Source: Serpula lacrymans var. lacrymans S7.9 (taxonomy: Eukaryota; Basidiomycota; Agaricomycetes; Boletales; Serpulaceae). From it: a DNA stretch of 64,000 nt. Position 1 is the first letter of the stretch. Each line of letters begins with the position of its first letter. The notes under the pieces were generated by a model. It was not told the origin of the DNA. It ran no database searches and saw nothing but the letters and a program-made list of their open reading frames with translations. Below, one piece after another: positions 11,619 to 23,110 of the stretch. The stretch is from positions 5,172,908-5,236,907 of the forward strand of contig NW_006763290.1 of assembly GCF_000218685.1 (NCBI RefSeq), given 5' to 3'. The position numbers and the translations under genes are program-made.

Positions 11619-12605
11619 TCAGGGTAAGACACACAACATACACGACTCACTCGATGTGTACGCTGAAGTAGCTCGGCGATCTGGACTGAGAAACCCAGCG
11701 GCTATTCTGGCCACTCTGTTGTCTCGTAATTCGGGACACACTTGATCTAGGCCGAGCTCGCGGAAGAGTCTGCCTAGTTTTAGGGTTTCTTGCTGGCGCA
11801 CGTGTACACCTGTCGCGTGGATGGAGTCAGTGAGGGCACATATCCTGCCATGCACGCCATCAAAGCGGTCGTCCCACCGAAACGCGATAGCAAGCGCCGT
11901 CCAAGCTGGAATAGACCCAACGCCGCAGCCAACCTTCCCATTCGGGATATACTCAAATGTACACCCAAAGTCGAGAAGAACGGCAGAGGCGAGGGCTTCT
12001 ATGCTCTGCTTGCACTCAGAGGCGTAGTACGAGGACGGGCAAGCGGCGAGTGTTTGTGTGAGGGAGAGAGAGAGGTGGTGGGAGAGCCAGTGGAAGGGAG
12101 TGAGGCATGTACCTGTAGACAGACGAGTTTTGATAAGAGATTCGTCTACGAGGCCGTAGACACCGACGGCTGGGACAGGCGATAAGCTCATTCTCGAGTC
12201 GACCCTCGCCTTGCCTTTTCCATTATCAACGCCAATGTCCCAACACCCACAACGTGAGCCAAAATCAGGCCAGTCCCAAACGTCAGCGCCAAAGACTTCC
12301 TCGTTGTAGAACCTGCAGTCGTCACATAGCCCGCTAATGGCGGCTTGCTCGTACGCTTTGAGGGCGACAGAGGAGTGGGCGATGAGGGAGGATGTGAGGG
12401 TGCGTTGGAGGTGGGAGCGGATGCGAATGAGGAGTTCTGGGGGGAGGGAGAGGATGGTGGTGCGGTGGGATAAGGAGGGGGTGCACCGGGACTTAAGGTG
12501 TATAATTTCATCGAAAGTGGTAGCTTCTGGGGAGACATAGGCCATGACGGCGTGTATGAACGTCGATGACTTGACATGAAGAGATGGGGACGATGTGCGA
12601 GGCAT
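11619..12605 (-). CDS. Conserved hypothetical protein, single exon, 328 aa
   Basis: Uninterrupted frame from the ATG at 12605; a second in-frame ATG (MAYVSPEA) 19 codons later is also possible. Residues 50-75 read ILSLPPELLIRIRSHLQRTL, which looks like the first helices of an F-box or a fungal F-box-like motif. A cysteine-containing block follows (LCDDCRFYNEEVFGADVWDW, then SRCGCWD), with a CxxC and a CxC that might bind metal. The middle is helical with SLTQTLAACPSSYYASECKQ and GCTFEYIPNGKVGCG. No catalytic motif is evident and I do not recognise a named family. Codon use resembles the neighbouring genes. It faces the isocitrate lyase gene across a divergent spacer. Confidence 0.75.
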   Translation of the reverse strand: MPRTSSPSLHVKSSTFIHAVMAYVSPEATTFDEIIHLKSRCTPSLSHRTTILSLPPELLIRIRSHLQRTLTSSLIAHSSVALKAYEQAAISGLCDDCRFYNEEVFGADVWDWPDFGSRCGCWDIGVDNGKGKARVDSRMSLSPVPAVGVYGLVDESLIKTRLSTGTCLTPFHWLSHHLSLSLTQTLAACPSSYYASECKQSIEALASAVLLDFGCTFEYIPNGKVGCGVGSIPAWTALAIAFRWDDRFDGVHGRICALTDSIHATGVHVRQQETLKLGRLFRELGLDQVCPELRDNRVARIAAGFLSPDRRATSAYTSSESCMLCVLP

Positions 12606-13148
12606 GTTGGTGGATTTGAGAGCTTATTGTTTTGTCGATGGCTTTAAGTAAGTACGGCTGGTTAGGGGAGATAGAGGGCACGAAGAGAACATTACCTCAC
12701 ACGGCGCAAAGCCAGCCAAGAAATGAAGGATTTGTTGACAATAAGGAATCAGGCCCCTAGGATGTCAAGAAGTAAAAAAGACATGTCCTCGAAAACAGGC
12801 AAAGGTCGCACTGGAACAGGAAACAAGACCATAGTAAAAGCTAGTCTTCCATTTGGCGCCGCCGATAAGCACGAACCTTTGCAGAGAAAGAACGCTTTTT
12901 TTTCACAGAAAAAGCTTCGCGAATAATGGCAGACAATAAGAAAAAGACGTTTGAACTCGTTTCAGACTGCAAAGATGTCTTCTGTGAATACTCCCATGTG
13001 AAGTACCGAGGACCCTAACCCCACACTATGGTCACCGCCTGAACTTTGTCCTCCGCTCTCTCTCCAGAGCAAGGTAAGCTTAGTGTCATTTCAAGTTGCT
13101 AATACGTCGAGCTCACTGTTCTCGTCGTCGTCAGCAGCGTTCCCAGCG
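12606..13148. promoter_or_regulatory. Divergent promoter region and spliced 5' leader of isocitrate lyase
   Basis: The spacer contains the 5' region of both flanking genes. A canonical intron can be read at 13074-13134 (GTAAGC donor, GCTAATAC branch region, CGTCAG acceptor, 61 nt), placing a spliced untranslated leader just before the ATG at 13149. A 67-codon lysine-rich ORF at 12723-12926 lies here but has no supporting features. Confidence 0.55.
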
Positions 13149-16121
13149 ATGTCCTCCATATCGAGCTCAGCCCGCTCACGACTCAGGCTGTCCTCTTACC
13201 GCAGAATCATTCGTGCAATATCATCCTCGCCCTCCAGCATGCTTTCTGTCCCTGCACTTCCCTTGCAACCACCAACGCCAGATGAAGAGGCTGCTCAGTT
13301 TTCTTCTCGCATAGATCAAGTCGCGTCTTTTTTTGCCTCTCCCCGTTTCGCGTCTCTCAAACGGTCCTACTCACCTGCTGCAATCGCGTCAAAGCAAGGT
13401 TCTCTTCCCGTGTTGCCTTTACCCTCAAATTTACTCGCAGACAAGCTCTTCTCCCTCTTTTCAAAGGCTTCAGCTGAAGGGAAACCAGTTCATACAATGG
13501 GAGCCATAGACCCTGTCCAGATGACTCAGATGGCAAAGCATCAGCAGGTTGTATACATCTCTGGCTGGGCTGCCTCTAGCGTATTGACCACAGGAAATAA
13601 CGAAGTTGGTCCAGACCTGGGGTAAGTTATCTATCAATATTCAGTAACTATAGCTAACTCCGTCTATTACGCAGCGATTATCCATACACCACGGTCCCGA
13701 ACCAAGTACACCGCATATTCCGCGCACAACAACTTCACGACAAGAAGCATTACGACGAGCGTATGTCCGCAACTCCAGATGAGCGTTCAAAGATGCAGTT
13801 CATCGACTACCTCCGGCCTATCATAGCCGACGCTGACACAGGGTGAGTATCATCATTCTGCTTGTGCATCTTGTCCATATCTACCGCGTACTCTTGATGA
13901 CTCATTCATTCCATCTTGCTGCGCTTTATACTTCCCAATAGACACGGAGGGAACTCTGCTGTAATGAAACTCGTCAAACTCTTTGCCGAATCCGTATGTC
14001 GTTCTATTCTTGTGCCCACCTCCGACGAGCGAGTACTTAATCATTCCAGGGCGCCTCCGCAATTCATCTAGAGGATCAGCTTCATGGTGGAAAAAAGGTA
14101 GTGTTCTTTCTTTGAGAAAACTAACTTAACTTTGTGGGCTAAACCATATATTAGTGTGGTCATCTTGCTGGCAAAGTCCTTGTTCCTCCCAGCACCCATG
14201 TCTCCCGTCTCCTCGCCTCACGCTTCCAACTCGACCTCCTGCTCTCCTCTATGCTCCTCATAGCTCGCACGGACGCTGAATCTGCTCGTCTCCTGTCCTC
14301 CACTGTCGACGTCGCCGATCACAAGTACATCCTAGGGACGACGCACAGCGGAAAGGCGCTTGCAGAGGTGTTGGAAGAAGCGGAGGCTCGGGGCGCCAGT
14401 GCAGACGAAGTCGGGAGGCTCGAGACCGAATGGGTTGGCCAGCGAGAGCTCTGCACGTTTGACCAAGGTACGTTTATCTCACCAAGGTCATATCTGTGTT
14501 TTGACTGGACTGGGATGGTATAGCTGTTGAACGTGCCATTGAAAGCTCAAGTTTGCGCGAGAAGCAGTCAGCTTACGAGCAATACCTTGCTGCCTCTGCT
14601 GGAAAGTCGAATAACGACGCAAAGGATATTGCAAAGGACATTTTGGGAGAGCGTGTCTTCTGGGACTGGGACCGTAAGTAAAGTCCCCATTTCTGACGTG
14701 AGTCTGGTACTAACTGTTTACTACCAGTCCCTCGTACTCGCGAAGGCTACTATCATTACACGGGCGGCCTCGAGGTATAGTACCCTCTCCTTCCATCAGA
14801 ACAACCACGCACTTTTTTTTGATCTCATTCACTCGTTAACACCACGCTAATACACGTGTTTTCCACCCCAAAAAATATTGAAGGCGGCCATCAACCGTGC
14901 GCTCATATACGCCCCCTATGCGGACCTTATCTGGCTCGAAACGAAAACACCAGACTTAGAGCAGGCGCGGTACTTTGCGCGGAAGATAAGGGAGAAATAT
15001 CCCGGGAAGTGAGTCTTTCCTTTTTTCCCTTCCCTTCTCCCTTTTTTCATTATGCTCAACTATACTTGCGATCGCCGCGCCACGATGTCATGCTGAAATT
15101 ACCCAATTTTCTAACTGGAATTCTTTCCTTTCTCGAAGGTGGTTCGTCTATAACCTTAGCCCGAGCTTCAATTGGTCGAAGCAGGGCTTTTCTGGTATGA
15201 TCGTTCTCGTGCCATACGTACCTGCCATAGCTTATCTGCGATAACGCGCTCCTTCTCTTTCTTCCTCTGACAACCCCGCAGATACGGATTTGAAGAACTT
15301 TATCTGGGAGCTTGGAAAGGAAGGGTGAGAGATAGCCGTTAATGAAGAACATGAGATGTCATGGACTTGTTGCTTACCGTCGCCGTCACCGCCGCTGCTG
15401 CTGATAGGCCTGATTATTGGCTGATTCTTGCTAGTTGGCTTTCAGCAACGGCGTCTTCCATGACATGACATGTTCTTTCTTATCAGATTCTGACCCTAAC
15501 TTACGTTGACTTGCCTTTTTCTTTCGTTTTTCATTTCTCGAAATATAGGTTTGTACTGCAGCTTATCTCGCTTGCCGGTTTACATAGTAATGCCGCAGCC
15601 ACCGGTGCGTTTCTTTATTCTTTTTTCTCTCTACTTTTGCTATCATCCCATCCTATAGCCTATTTCCCTCCCTTTTTATCTTTTTGTTTTGTTTTTTGTG
15701 TCCTTGTTCTGATTGATTCACTTGATCCTCATGGAACGGCATTTCAATATTGAATACAATGCCGATTCTCGACACCGACGTCCCAACAAACTCTAACTTT
15801 ATCCCGCGAACACACCCTCTCACACCCTCTCACGCGCACGCACAGCTGAGTTGGCTGCGCGCTACAAGGAAGATGGCATGCTTGCCTACGTCGAGCTCGT
15901 TCAGCGCAAGGAGAAGGAAATCGGGTGTGACGTGCTCACGCATCAGAAATGGTGCGTTTTTTCTTCTCCTTGGTTCGAGAAATTGTGTTATATTATACAG
16001 TACTGATTACTGAAACAAAAGGAGTGGCGCGAATTACATTGACAAGATTCTGCAGACCGTGTCTTCTGGATCGTCAAGTACTTCAGCCATTGGCAAGGAT
16101 TCGACGGAACACAGCTTCTAA
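13149..16121 (+). CDS. ICL1-like: Isocitrate lyase family enzyme with presequence-like N-terminus
   Basis: Cleaves isocitrate to glyoxylate and succinate in the glyoxylate shunt, if true ICL. The ATG at 13149 opens an N-terminus rich in Ser and Arg with no acidic residue for about 50 codons (SSARSRLRLSSYRRIIRAIS), which looks like a mitochondrial targeting sequence. Core motifs: TMGAIDPVQMTQMAKHQQVV, DYLRPIIADADTGHGG, AIHLEDQ, the catalytic KKCGH loop near 14155, IARTDAES, YNLSPSFNW, LISLAGLHSNAAAT and EIGCDVLTHQKWSGANYIDK. The C-terminus is TEHSF, close to the usual TE[HD]QF of fungal ICLs, with no clear PTS1. At least ten introns interrupt the gene; junctions such as GACACAGG/ACACGGAGGG restore the GHGG motif. 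DADTGHGG plus AVMKL favours ICL over 2-methylisocitrate lyase, but the leader and divergent stretches leave the paralogue open. Confidence 0.9.
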
Positions 16122-16591
16122 ACGGGAGGAGGATGCATGTCTTTCGTATGCGTATGATATGCGTGGATTTCAAATCTATCGAGCTTGCAGCGTTTTATTT
16201 TGTATGGTCAGTACAAGTCCGGAACTAAATGCGGATAACGACTAGAAGAAGAAGAAACTGCGAATATCAGCAAGAAGCAAGACAAGAAGGGAAAAATAAA
16301 ACACAATAAAAAGCCAGCTATCGAGGATCTAAGTAAAAATAAGATACAGATAAAGAAAAAAGGCAAGAAAAATGTAGGGGGGTTAAGACATATGTGTATA
16401 TATGCGGTATTACTTTGATGCGAATGAAATGCAGAGTAACTAACAGGTCGGTAAGTGAATGCGTAATACCATCCCAAAAATGAGATAGACCGTGATAAGA
16501 CTAACGTCACCAGTACAGCCAGCCCAGCAGGCTTTAACCGCTCCTATACCATGATGCATGATGTACAGGCCATCAGAAGTCTGGCCACAGG
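16122..16591. other. Convergent 3' intergenic region, A-rich
   Basis: About 470 bp of AT-rich 3' sequence between isocitrate lyase and the Ser-rich gene, with A-rich runs (16250-16375) that probably include the polyadenylation region of the isocitrate lyase transcript. Confidence 0.5.
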
Positions 16592-19500
16592 CTAATCATG
16601 TTCGAATCCGTGATACGTATAGTTGACATTGGGATGCACTTTTGGTGGAGACACCATCTCAAACTGCGACGTATCAAAGCTCCCACGCGTCTCCTCCGAC
16701 AGCCTCGACGTCGTCGACAAAATCGAGCGCGGGGGGGACGCCGAGCCTTGCAGCATAGCCAGCGAACTCGTCCGTGGTGGGGGAGACGCCTCAGCCGACG
16801 ACGACGACGCTGATACCAACTTTGGACGCAGTGCCGACTTTCTCCGCTCATGCCCAAACGCCCCGCTGTTTCCACGTGCATGGGCATTGGACGCAACGTA
16901 CTGTTCCGGCAGCCGCGGGCTAGGCGGAATCTCGGACTGTCCTGCGGAGGATATTCGTCTCCCGGATGAGCTCATCTCCAACACGCTCGGTCTCCGTGGC
17001 TTTGACCCATCGCTGTACAACGTCGTCCTATCGATGCTCATCCGTTGTTCCACGGAAGCTGAACTTTGTGAGAGGCCGCTTGCAGATTTCCAGGACTTTA
17101 GGATGGACTTGCGAGCTGCAGTCTTCTCTGGCTGTGTCACGGGAACGCCCCCGGGAGTAGGTAGGGAGACGGGTTGATTAGGGGGTTCCGAGATGGAAGG
17201 CCGTGGTCCTGAACGATTATTTACGGTATAGGGGGATTCCTGGTCAGCCAGCACAGGAGTCTTCAACTTCCCATGGCTACCCGTCGCGACAATTGGTATA
17301 GGTGGTAACGATTTGTCGACAGGAGTAGCAACCTGCTGTTCTTGTGAGATGGACGAACGCGCTGATGCGGGTAACTGGAAAGACGAGCGTGCCACAACCG
17401 GCGTAGGAGGCTGCCCTGAGATCGAGGGTTTGCTCTTTCTCCACAGCTTCTTAAAAGTCTTCACACTCATCCGAGAATTACTAGACACCTTCAAACTCTT
17501 CGTAGTCGCTACGTCCTCTCCGGACATCGTAGCAGAATCGGCAGAGAATCTACTTGAAGGAGGCGTAGAAACACACGAGCCTTCATCGATTGATGAAAGA
17601 GACGGTCTTGGCTCTGAGAAATCCTCGCTAGAGTATTGAACCATGGTGGGATCCCAGTACGCTCTGCCATGCTCTGGTTCAGGAGCTGATGAAAACCGCC
17701 CAAATGGATCTGGGGATAGGGGAATCGGCGATGCAGAGAGGTCAGACACCTTTCGTGAGAACGACGGCGGAAGTAGTGGCGGGTACATAGAGTCGTCTAA
17801 ATCCCTCTTTCGCAGCTCGGTCTCAGAAGAGGCAGTATCCGAAGAATTTGAACGCATGTTAGACATGTAAGCCTTGGGAGCACCTGTGGATACACCGTTA
17901 ATTGCCAAGCGAGGGGGAGATGGGTATTGTGTGACTGAACGTGGTGGTGACGGTGAATTAGACACCTTGGCAGATATTGACGAAAAAGGGACAGCAGGCC
18001 ATGCCATGTTAGACATGTCTTGGGGAATAATGGAGCTACTGTTTATAGAGATCGTCGTGGTTACATTGGCTACTCCCAGTAAAGGCTCAAAAAAAAAACT
18101 TACCCTTCATATCTAACAGTGTCACGATTGTCTCTCGAGCTCCCAAAGTCTGAATCTGGCGTGGGAGGGAAGGCCGCTGAGGGCGGGGAGCTTGCTGTAT
18201 GTGCACTAGAGGACGTTGAATACACATGTGAGTGTGAGTGATTCTCCCCCCCAAGATCAGTCTTGAGTCGTCGCGGAGAGAATTGGGCTAAAGTCTACAC
18301 AAATCTGGTTTAGATTATCTACAAAGGTACCACCCCATGAAATGTACCTTCTCGATTTCGTCAAGCTTCCTCTTCATAAGGTACTGACTCCTACGGCGGT
18401 CATTAGGGTCATTCTCGTCATAGTTCTGGAGCACAGAAACGTCAGGCTATCAGTCAAAATCACAGATAGAATCAGAATCACCTCTTCTTCGTAACTTGGC
18501 TCCAAACCAAGATCTAAATCCTCAAACACCGCACCATCACGCTTCTCGTCTGCTGGACTCCTCGCTCTCACAAGTTCTCCCTCACCGCCATTAGCAGAGA
18601 GGGCGTCTTTATCCGACAAGTCAGGTGTACTGCCACCCACCAGGTACGCCAAGTCGGTACTCCCTGTACTACTACTCGGTGGTGCGGGGCTGGGTGTCGC
18701 AGGAACTAGCAATCCATCGCCCGCATTCGGGTGAAGAACCAAAGGCGGTGGAACAGGCCGTCTAATCGTGCCGGCCGTAGTAGGAGATGACCTCCGCTTA
18801 TTCGGCGGAGAGGACGCCGGTATCGACACCATTAATGATGGGCGCGACATTCGGTGCAGTATATCTCTTACTTCTTCCACCTCGTCATGGCCCTCGAGTT
18901 CCGCCTCGTCAAGACGCCTCTGGTCCGGCAGAGCAGCAAGTGTAGATCCGTCTAGCGCTAGTTCGACCACATTGGGATTAGGCTGACGTCGAACTCCTTG
19001 CGAGTTATTATGTACGCTAGCCCAAGTTTCTGCATCACTCCCAAACATATCTGCTAGTGGGTCCTTGCCTCCAGGAAGGGAAGCCATACGTGCAGTGGAC
19101 TCCTCTTCGTACTCCGAGCCAGATGCTAGATCTTCTTGTGAACCAGAGAGAGGTGTATAATTACCAATTTCACCTGCCTCCTCGTCACTCGATTCCGCAG
19201 CAGCCTTGTCCTTGGCTAGTTTTGTATTTCTCAATGCGAAACTTGGCGCAGGACTTGCCGTCTGCAGCCTCCCCACCAACTTCAAATCCAACGGTGCCCT
19301 TCTATCCTCCATGGGACTCTCCTCGCCCTCCGCCCTCGAATGGGCACGTTTCCTGTTACTCATTCTGCTCTCAGTGCGCTTGGCGTGGTTCATTCTACGG
19401 CTTCGCAGCCAAGGCTCATACCACGGCGCCCTTCTACGATCAATGTCAAATTCTACTTTGGCCAAAATAGGGATGATGGAAGGTGAATTCAAGCCTGGGA

Positions 19501-20470
19501 GGTCAATACCCTGAGCAAGAGGGTCCGTATCAGAAGACTGAGAGGTATCAGGGGTATCAGGCTCGAACTGAGATGCAGATGTAGATGATGATGGCGGGGC
19601 AGACTTGGAGTGCGACCGAAGCTCCGATAATGAAGATGGGGTTGAAGGGGAGGGTGTGATGGGATAACCGAAAGGCTGAGGCGTTTCTGACCGCTGTGAA
19701 ACGAGAGGACGGAGACTGTTGGCATCCAATCCTACACCGAGGCCGAAAGGGCTGGGGGTTGGGCCTCGGGAGCGGGCGATTGCTTCTTCCCGTTCAGTTT
19801 GGACCACCCGTGACCATATAAATTTCCATATATCTTCAGAGAGTCTAGGACCGGGCTCCTCAGCACCTGATTCATTTGAAGCGGGAGACTGGAAGGGCAT
19901 TGGGCTATTTTGGGTGCTCCGAGAGGGATGCGATGAAGAAACGAGGTAGAGGATCAGTCCGGCGGTGCTGGGCAAAGCGTACTCTTTGGCGATAGCGGTG
20001 AGCTGAGCGTGGAGGGACGATTGCAAAGCAACGAGAGTTCCACGCTGGAATTGGGTGTGGTAACCTGATGCACTGAGTGGAGGAGGCGTTAGTTCGGAGG
20101 TGCTGGGAGAGTCGTCTGAATCGTGAGGGAGATGGTGGGGAGGGATGACATGGAGAAGGAATTTTGACTGCGAAGTGTATGTCGAAGAGCTGAAGGCGGA
20201 GGTGGACATAGAGGACGGGGTTGGTGAGCGACGGTACTGGTCAGAAAATGATGCGGAAGTTGAAGAGCTTGGAAAACTAGAGGAGACGGAAAGGAAGGAA
20301 GGCGAAGGTTGCATTGCAGGGAGAGGGGTCGATACCCCGAGCGCATTCGCAAGTTTTGCAAGGCGATGTGGTGGCAAGGGAGATCGGGGAGGAGCCCATC
20401 CTGGAAGGGGACTGCTGGCAGGGCTGGCCGAGTATTGAGAAGACCGCTCAGAGGGCGTTAGATTTGACAT
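16592..20470 (-). CDS. Long Ser/Pro-rich disordered protein, basidiomycete hypothetical
   Basis: One gene in about four exons. The first runs from the ATG at 20470 (MSNLTPSERSSQYSASPASS) to about 18482. Two short exons near 18425-18348 and 18295-18090 link it to a long last exon ending at 16592. The joins give EPSYEEENYDENDPNDRRRS, then QYLMKRKLDEIEKTLAQFSP, then a Ser/Pro stretch leading to MSNMAWPAVPFSSISAKV. Total is about 1,250 residues, almost all low-complexity Ser, Pro and Arg with many SP/RRxS-like sites. Islands of order are the YDENDPNDRRR...KLDEIEK segment, a basic SVKTFKKLWRKSKPSISG patch and the C-terminus FEMVSPPKVHPNVNYTYHGF. No enzyme domain is seen. It may be a scaffold or regulator; function unknown. 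Confidence 0.8.
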
Positions 20471-21100
20471 GAGAACGCAGGGAAAGAGCGCGTCGATTGA
20501 TTAGGCGAAAAGAGCAAGTTTCACCGCTGAAAAGCTGTTTTGAAGGAGATCAAATGTAAGAGCCAGAAAAGCGTTGAACTGATAGCTGTGTCAGGTTTGG
20601 TGATGGCACAAGACGTGTAAAGTACGTACGAAGACGTGGTATAGGGCCGTTATGCAAAACTCATACAAAGGTGGTATAATATGTTTGCAGGATATCGTGG
20701 TGGTCGTGAGCGAAGGCGACGAGCGCGAGCAGGTGGGGACGAGTTCACAGCTCAGCACTCTGCTCGACTGTGCGAACACATTTCCGCATTCGGCATCAAC
20801 GGAAGCAGATTGCTGCGCCACTTGCACCTGCTGTCACGGCATCTCCCTCGTCGGCTGTCGTCTCCAGTCTTTATTTGATGCAGATACTGGCGTCCTATTA
20901 TTATAGAAACCGATCCTCGGTCTCTTGTCCACAATATCCTTCCTTTTCTCTCGCGTGCATTGACTGCAGCTCGACCTCTGCACCGATGAGCTCCATCCAA
21001 ACTATCACTCCAGCCATAGTATTCATCTTCGTGTCGTCCAGCATAGGCGATTGATCATATTTGACCGTGTCTCCCCCTACTCAGCCTTCAGGGATTGTTG
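20471..21100. promoter_or_regulatory. Upstream region of the Ser-rich gene
   Basis: The first few hundred bases upstream of 20470 must contain that gene's promoter. No coding signal is seen on the plus strand. Several overlapping ORFs in different frames lack codon bias. Confidence 0.4.
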
Positions 21101-21500
21101 ATATGGTCTCGGCATCACTGGCATGTTTGAAGCAACTGGAAGCCTTTTTAGTCCTCGACACTGCTGAAACTGTGATGCACCAGTTATAAGACATCACCGG
21201 TAGCTCACAAACGCTGATAATCGTGTCGTATTCCGGTGCTGCGCGCCATCAATCAATCATGCTTGGTCTTCACCATGTCGATGTTCCACGAAAGTCAAAT
21301 GAGCATCTTGCGGCGTGACTGGTCAACAGGTGTGGGTCGCAGTATCGCCTTGAATCTAGCACGCAATGTCACAATGGCTGAAACAGATTCGAATACACGG
21401 ACGACTTGGTATTGGTATGTTATCAAGATGTCGATCCGGGTATGAGGTGGACCACTTGAGCGATACGTTAACGACATTTGGATCTCAACATGTTCACCGG
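21101..21500. repeat. Diverged direct repeat, copy A
   Basis: Aligns by eye with 22511-23110. Shared blocks in the same order include CTCGACACTGCTGAAACTG, CATGCTTGGT, AATCTAGCACGCAAT, GCTGAAACAGAT, GACGACTTG, GTTATCAAGA, GTCGATCCGGG and GGATCTCAACATGTT. Short indels and many substitutions separate the copies. Confidence 0.8.
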
Positions 21501-21798
21501 TGTCCTCAGCAAGACCACTTGACGAGATCACGACCGTCGCTAATGCCACCAGCAGCCAAACTTCTGCAAACAACCGACCTACAATCGTCATGATGTCATC
21601 TCGTTAAATACCCAATTAGTGAGTATGTTCATCTCTTCCATTTGAATGTATCTCATAGCGGTCAGAATACTCTACAGAAAATATATACTTCTGCCAAGTC
21701 GGGCAGTGATTGGACACCGAATGACTTAATCGCCTACAACATCACAATCCGCCGTTAATCCTCAGACACCTTCGGATATAAGCCCAACACAATACCTG

Positions 21799-22143
21799 AT
21801 GCCACTTGTTAGCCAAGAAGACAAAACGGTCATCGGTGCCAAGGATCCAGTAGCGCAGGTCATCGCTCAAGCCATTGCTACTTTCCAATACAACAACGCA
21901 GCTCGCGATCGCAATGGCTTAGATCCGTTTCATTCCATGACAATACCTGCCATCACTATGTTCTATTACCACAGCTCAGTACCCGGTCTCCAAGACAGAA
22001 GTAGTCAAGTGCGTAGTCGTCTGAACGAAGGAATGGAAGTTCCGGAGTTTAGGCGGGAGGTCTTACAACATTACGAGGCTCTCAGAAGGATGTCGAAGGA
22101 ATGCTGGGAAGATTTCGTCACCCACCGTAACGAGCTTTCATAG
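21799..22143 (+). pseudogene. Probable remnant of a multicopy fungal ORF, 114 codons
   Basis: An open frame from the ATG at 21799 reads DPVAQVIAQAIATFQYNNAA, then GLDPFHSMTIPAITM, and later EGMEVPEFRREVLQHYEALR. From memory these blocks resemble a large multicopy family of uncharacterised Agaricomycete proteins in which about 40-60 residues, including a xTxPxFYxxPVT block, lie between the ITM and EGMExPEFRR segments. Here the join is abrupt (ITMFYYHSSVPGLQ), so the central block seems deleted. It sits between the two repeat copies, which suggests a decayed duplicate. The family recall is unverified; it could instead be a short lineage-specific gene. Confidence 0.4.
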
Positions 22144-22510
22144 GACCAGGGCACAAAAGCAACCTGATCATTTTCGTGCCCTTCTTTTCTCCTTGCCCAC
22201 GAGTAGCTTTCTATTGGGCCCGTTATGATGATTGTATATTTTATATTTGAGCATGCAGATATATTGCTCTTTATGGGCGTAATAGCAAGTAAAAACTCGG
22301 GCTGGTCCCAATTGTCTTCCTTCCGTTCGCGAGTTACATTCAAGTACACGAGTTCGCGACTCCCTCCAAGTTCAGTCACTTTCTGTAGAGATGTGTTCAT
22401 CAACACCATTCTATGTATGCCTGGAACCAGAGCTGATTCGGAGCGGGACGAGGTGGTTGAAGTTCAACCGTTGAACGGGCCGACATCAATTCCGCGGTTA
22501 ACGTTAGTGC

Positions 22511-23110
22511 CTTATGGACTTGGCCTCATTGGCACGTTTGAAACAACTTGAAGCCTTTTTCTTCCTCGACACTGCTGAAACTGTGATGGCACCAGCCAGC
22601 ATAGGCATCCCCTGAGCTCACAAAGGCTGATGAACCTGTCGTTCTCCGGTGCTGCGCCCCATCAATCCATCATGCTTGGTTTTCACAATGTCGAGGCTTC
22701 AAGTCGAAATATGCCACGTCTTGCTGCGTATGTGACTGGTCTCTCAACAGGATGTGGGTCGCATTATCGCCTTCAATCTAGCACGCAATATCACAACAGC
22801 TGAAACAGATATCCGATTCACGACCGGTCTCGTCGCACCCCAAAAGTTCCAAAAGTTTACATGTAATAGCACAAACAAACTTTTTCGTGATTGATTTCTG
22901 GCCGATGATCCCGGAGAGGACACATGACTCCTGGTCTTGTGAGCATCCTATCGACGATACGAATCTTCTCTTCTACCTTCCTCTCCGGCGAACGAACACA
23001 AAACCGACGACTTGTTATTGGTACGTTATCAAGAGGTCGATCCGGGAATAAGGTGGCCACTTGAATGATACGTTATCAACATATTCGGATCTCAACATGT
23101 TTACTGGAAG
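22511..23110. repeat. Diverged direct repeat, copy B with internal insertion
   Basis: Second copy of the 21101-21500 repeat, in the same orientation and starting about 1.4 kb later. It carries roughly 165-180 extra bases at about 22825-22990 relative to copy A, ending shortly before ACCGACGACTTGTTATTGG, where the alignment resumes. Neither copy holds a long ORF. Confidence 0.8.

Noticed and set aside
12723..12926. 67-codon Lys-rich ORF in the promoter of isocitrate lyase
   Set aside because: No motif, no splice signals, and it lies in a divergent promoter; codon composition gives no support.
13149..16121. Annotation as 2-methylisocitrate lyase
   Set aside because: The leader looks mitochondrial, but DADTGHGG, AVMKL and TEHSF fit isocitrate lyase better. 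Kept as an open question in the findings.
18016..18374. Two separate Ser-rich genes at 16.6-18.0 kb and 18.4-20.5 kb
   Set aside because: Two short in-frame exons with good splice sites link them, and the upper part has no stop before a valid donor, so one gene is the simpler reading.
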